From contig SOKD01000165.1 in assembly GCA_004376305.1 (NCBI GenBank), positions 1-5,864 of the forward strand: a stretch of 5,864 nucleotides of DNA, written 5' to 3'. The number at the start of each line of letters is the position of its first letter. The stretch's first letter is position 1. The DNA is from Candidatus Cloacimonadota bacterium (GTDB lineage Bacteria; Hydrothermota; E44-bin80). Positions 4,614-5,864 of this stretch are shown piece after piece. A program made the translations under genes and the position numbers. The notes under the pieces are model-generated. The model made no database searches. It saw only the letters and a program-made list of their open reading frames with translations, and was not told where the DNA came from.

Positions 4614-5864
4614 ATGAAACTAATCAAAGCAATGAAACATTTTATTATCTTTGTTCTTTTATCCCTTATCCTAATAGCATCAAGCTGCGCTCCGCGTCAT
4701 TCCCTTCAATCATATCATACTTCTGCTCTGTCCCACAGGATCGACGAAATTCTCTCCGACACCCTTTTGCAAAAAGCAACGGTAGGTTTAAGAATACTAT
4801 CAGTTTCTTCAGGTGAGGTTCTGTACGAAAAGAACAGTGCAAAATACTATCCTCCAGCATCAAATATGAAACTGCTTACCACTGCAGGTGCGCTCTTCAT
4901 CCTTAAACCCGAATTCAGATTTAAAACCCTTATCCTCACAAAAGGCTCTTTATCTGGTGATACACTCCATGGCGACATTCTCATTGCAGGAAAAGGAGAT
5001 CCTTCATTGACAACAGAAATGCTTTCAGAGATTGCACACCGGATACGAGCAGGAGGAATCACCCATATTACCGGGAACATTCTTTTTGACGATACGTACT
5101 TCGACACTATTCCCTACGGAAAAGGATGGATGTGGGATGATCTGCAATATGGCTTCAGTGCTCCGATCAATGCACTTTCAGTAAACCGCAACACATGCAT
5201 CATTTCTGTAAAACCTGGTGATAAGCAAGGTGATGCGCTCGACGTCGCGATCCAGCCACACACATCATCTATTACAATCAGAAACAATGGTATCACAGGG
5301 AATGCCGGTGAACTCTTCATTAGGCTCATATTCGAAGAAGAAAAGCATATTGTTATTGTTGCCGGATCTTTGCCGGCTAATGCTCCCGTGAAGCGCTTTA
5401 CCCGTGCGGTGATAAAACCGTCACTGTATGCATCAACTCTCTTTAAGGAAAAACTGGAAGCAGCAATAAAAGTAACCGGACAACTCAAGCAAGCTCAGGC
5501 GGATAGTTCTTTTGATACGCTTCTGGTACATTACTCAGCACCGCTTCTCAAAATACTCTATGACCTGGGTAAAAATAGCTCAAATTTCATCGCTGAACAA
5601 ACACTCAAAACAATTGGAGCGGAATCAGAAGGTATTCCCGGAACTGCTGAAAAAGGAATCAAGGCAATTGCAGCGACTTTGGAACAAAACAGGATTGTGA
5701 AAGGTGTTCTCCAGCAAAGGGACGGCTCAGGGCTTTCCCGATATAACCTCATCACACCAAATCAAATTACAACAATGCTCTACCATCTGTATTACTCATT
5801 CGCGTATGGTCCTGAATTGCTCACCACGCTCCCGGTCAGCGGCATTGACGGCACGTTGAAGAAC
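4614..5864 (+). CDS. dacB: D-alanyl-D-alanine carboxypeptidase/endopeptidase, PBP4 (DacB) family, 3'-partial
   Basis: A class C low-molecular-weight penicillin-binding protein (peptidase family S13) that trims the terminal D-Ala from peptidoglycan stem peptides and may cut cross-links. The 417 codons run off the window end. Two of three active-site motifs are present: SxxK as S83-N-M-K86 in PPASNMKLLTT, and SxN as S322-S-N324 in NSSNFIAEQ. The third, KTG, should lie just past the edge, since the sequence stops in LPVSGIDGTLKN, which normally precedes it. Other family marks are GDILIAGKGDPSLT, SAPINALSVN and DGSGLSRYNLITPNQ (370-383). The N-terminus has basic residues, a hydrophobic stretch (about 10-22) and IASSC with Cys25, suggesting a membrane-anchored lipoprotein, though Ala at -3 is not the best lipobox. 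ATG 4614 and ATG 4632 are both possible starts; neither has a clear Shine-Dalgarno sequence. It begins 48 bases after meaB and is functionally unrelated to it. Confidence 0.93.
   Translation, partial: MKLIKAMKHFIIFVLLSLILIASSCAPRHSLQSYHTSALSHRIDEILSDTLLQKATVGLRILSVSSGEVLYEKNSAKYYPPASNMKLLTTAGALFILKPEFRFKTLILTKGSLSGDTLHGDILIAGKGDPSLTTEMLSEIAHRIRAGGITHITGNILFDDTYFDTIPYGKGWMWDDLQYGFSAPINALSVNRNTCIISVKPGDKQGDALDVAIQPHTSSITIRNNGITGNAGELFIRLIFEEEKHIVIVAGSLPANAPVKRFTRAVIKPSLYASTLFKEKLEAAIKVTGQLKQAQADSSFDTLLVHYSAPLLKILYDLGKNSSNFIAEQTLKTIGAESEGIPGTAEKGIKAIAATLEQNRIVKGVLQQRDGSGLSRYNLITPNQITTMLYHLYYSFAYGPELLTTLPVSGIDGTLKN

Overview
The window is bacterial and moderately AT-rich. Every gene lies on the + strand, in one tight cluster for adenosylcobalamin-dependent methylmalonyl-CoA metabolism followed by one cell-wall gene. 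The order is: methylmalonyl-CoA mutase large subunit (5' end missing, 1-1382), methylmalonyl-CoA epimerase (1375-1770), a methionine gamma-lyase-like PLP enzyme (1832-3019), cob(I)alamin adenosyltransferase (3094-3630), a MeaB/ArgK-type G-protein chaperone of the mutase (3624-4565), and a PBP4/DacB-type D-alanyl-D-alanine carboxypeptidase (4614-5864, 3' end missing). The mutase/epimerase and cobO/meaB pairs each overlap by a few bases. No RNA genes, insertion sequences, CRISPR arrays or integration sites were seen, and no gap exceeds 75 bases.

The parts fit one pathway. The PLP enzyme is predicted to release 2-oxobutyrate from methionine or a related homoserine-derived amino acid. 2-Oxobutyrate can become propionyl-CoA and then methylmalonyl-CoA through enzymes not present here. 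The epimerase supplies the (R)-isomer, and the mutase converts it to succinyl-CoA or runs the reverse reaction. The adenosyltransferase makes the adenosylcobalamin cofactor, and MeaB loads and protects it. The mutase stops exactly where the B12-binding domain would begin in a one-chain enzyme, so it is the large subunit of a split mutase. The B12-binding small subunit is not in the window.

The last gene is separated by 48 bases and is functionally unrelated; it may be a separate transcription unit. It encodes a peptidoglycan enzyme with a likely lipoprotein signal, which rules out an archaeon despite the archaeal-style split mutase. The phylum cannot be fixed from the sequence. An anaerobic or facultative bacterium using propionate/methylmalonyl-CoA chemistry is a reasonable inference.

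The most unexpected items are the PLP enzyme placed inside a B12/methylmalonyl-CoA cluster while lacking two residues typical of true methionine gamma-lyases, and a near-perfect 28-base palindrome (3049-3076) just before cobO. That palindrome has no T-tract and looks more like an operator or RNA structure than a terminator. Most of the window is otherwise known biology; I see no clear evidence of a wholly new system.
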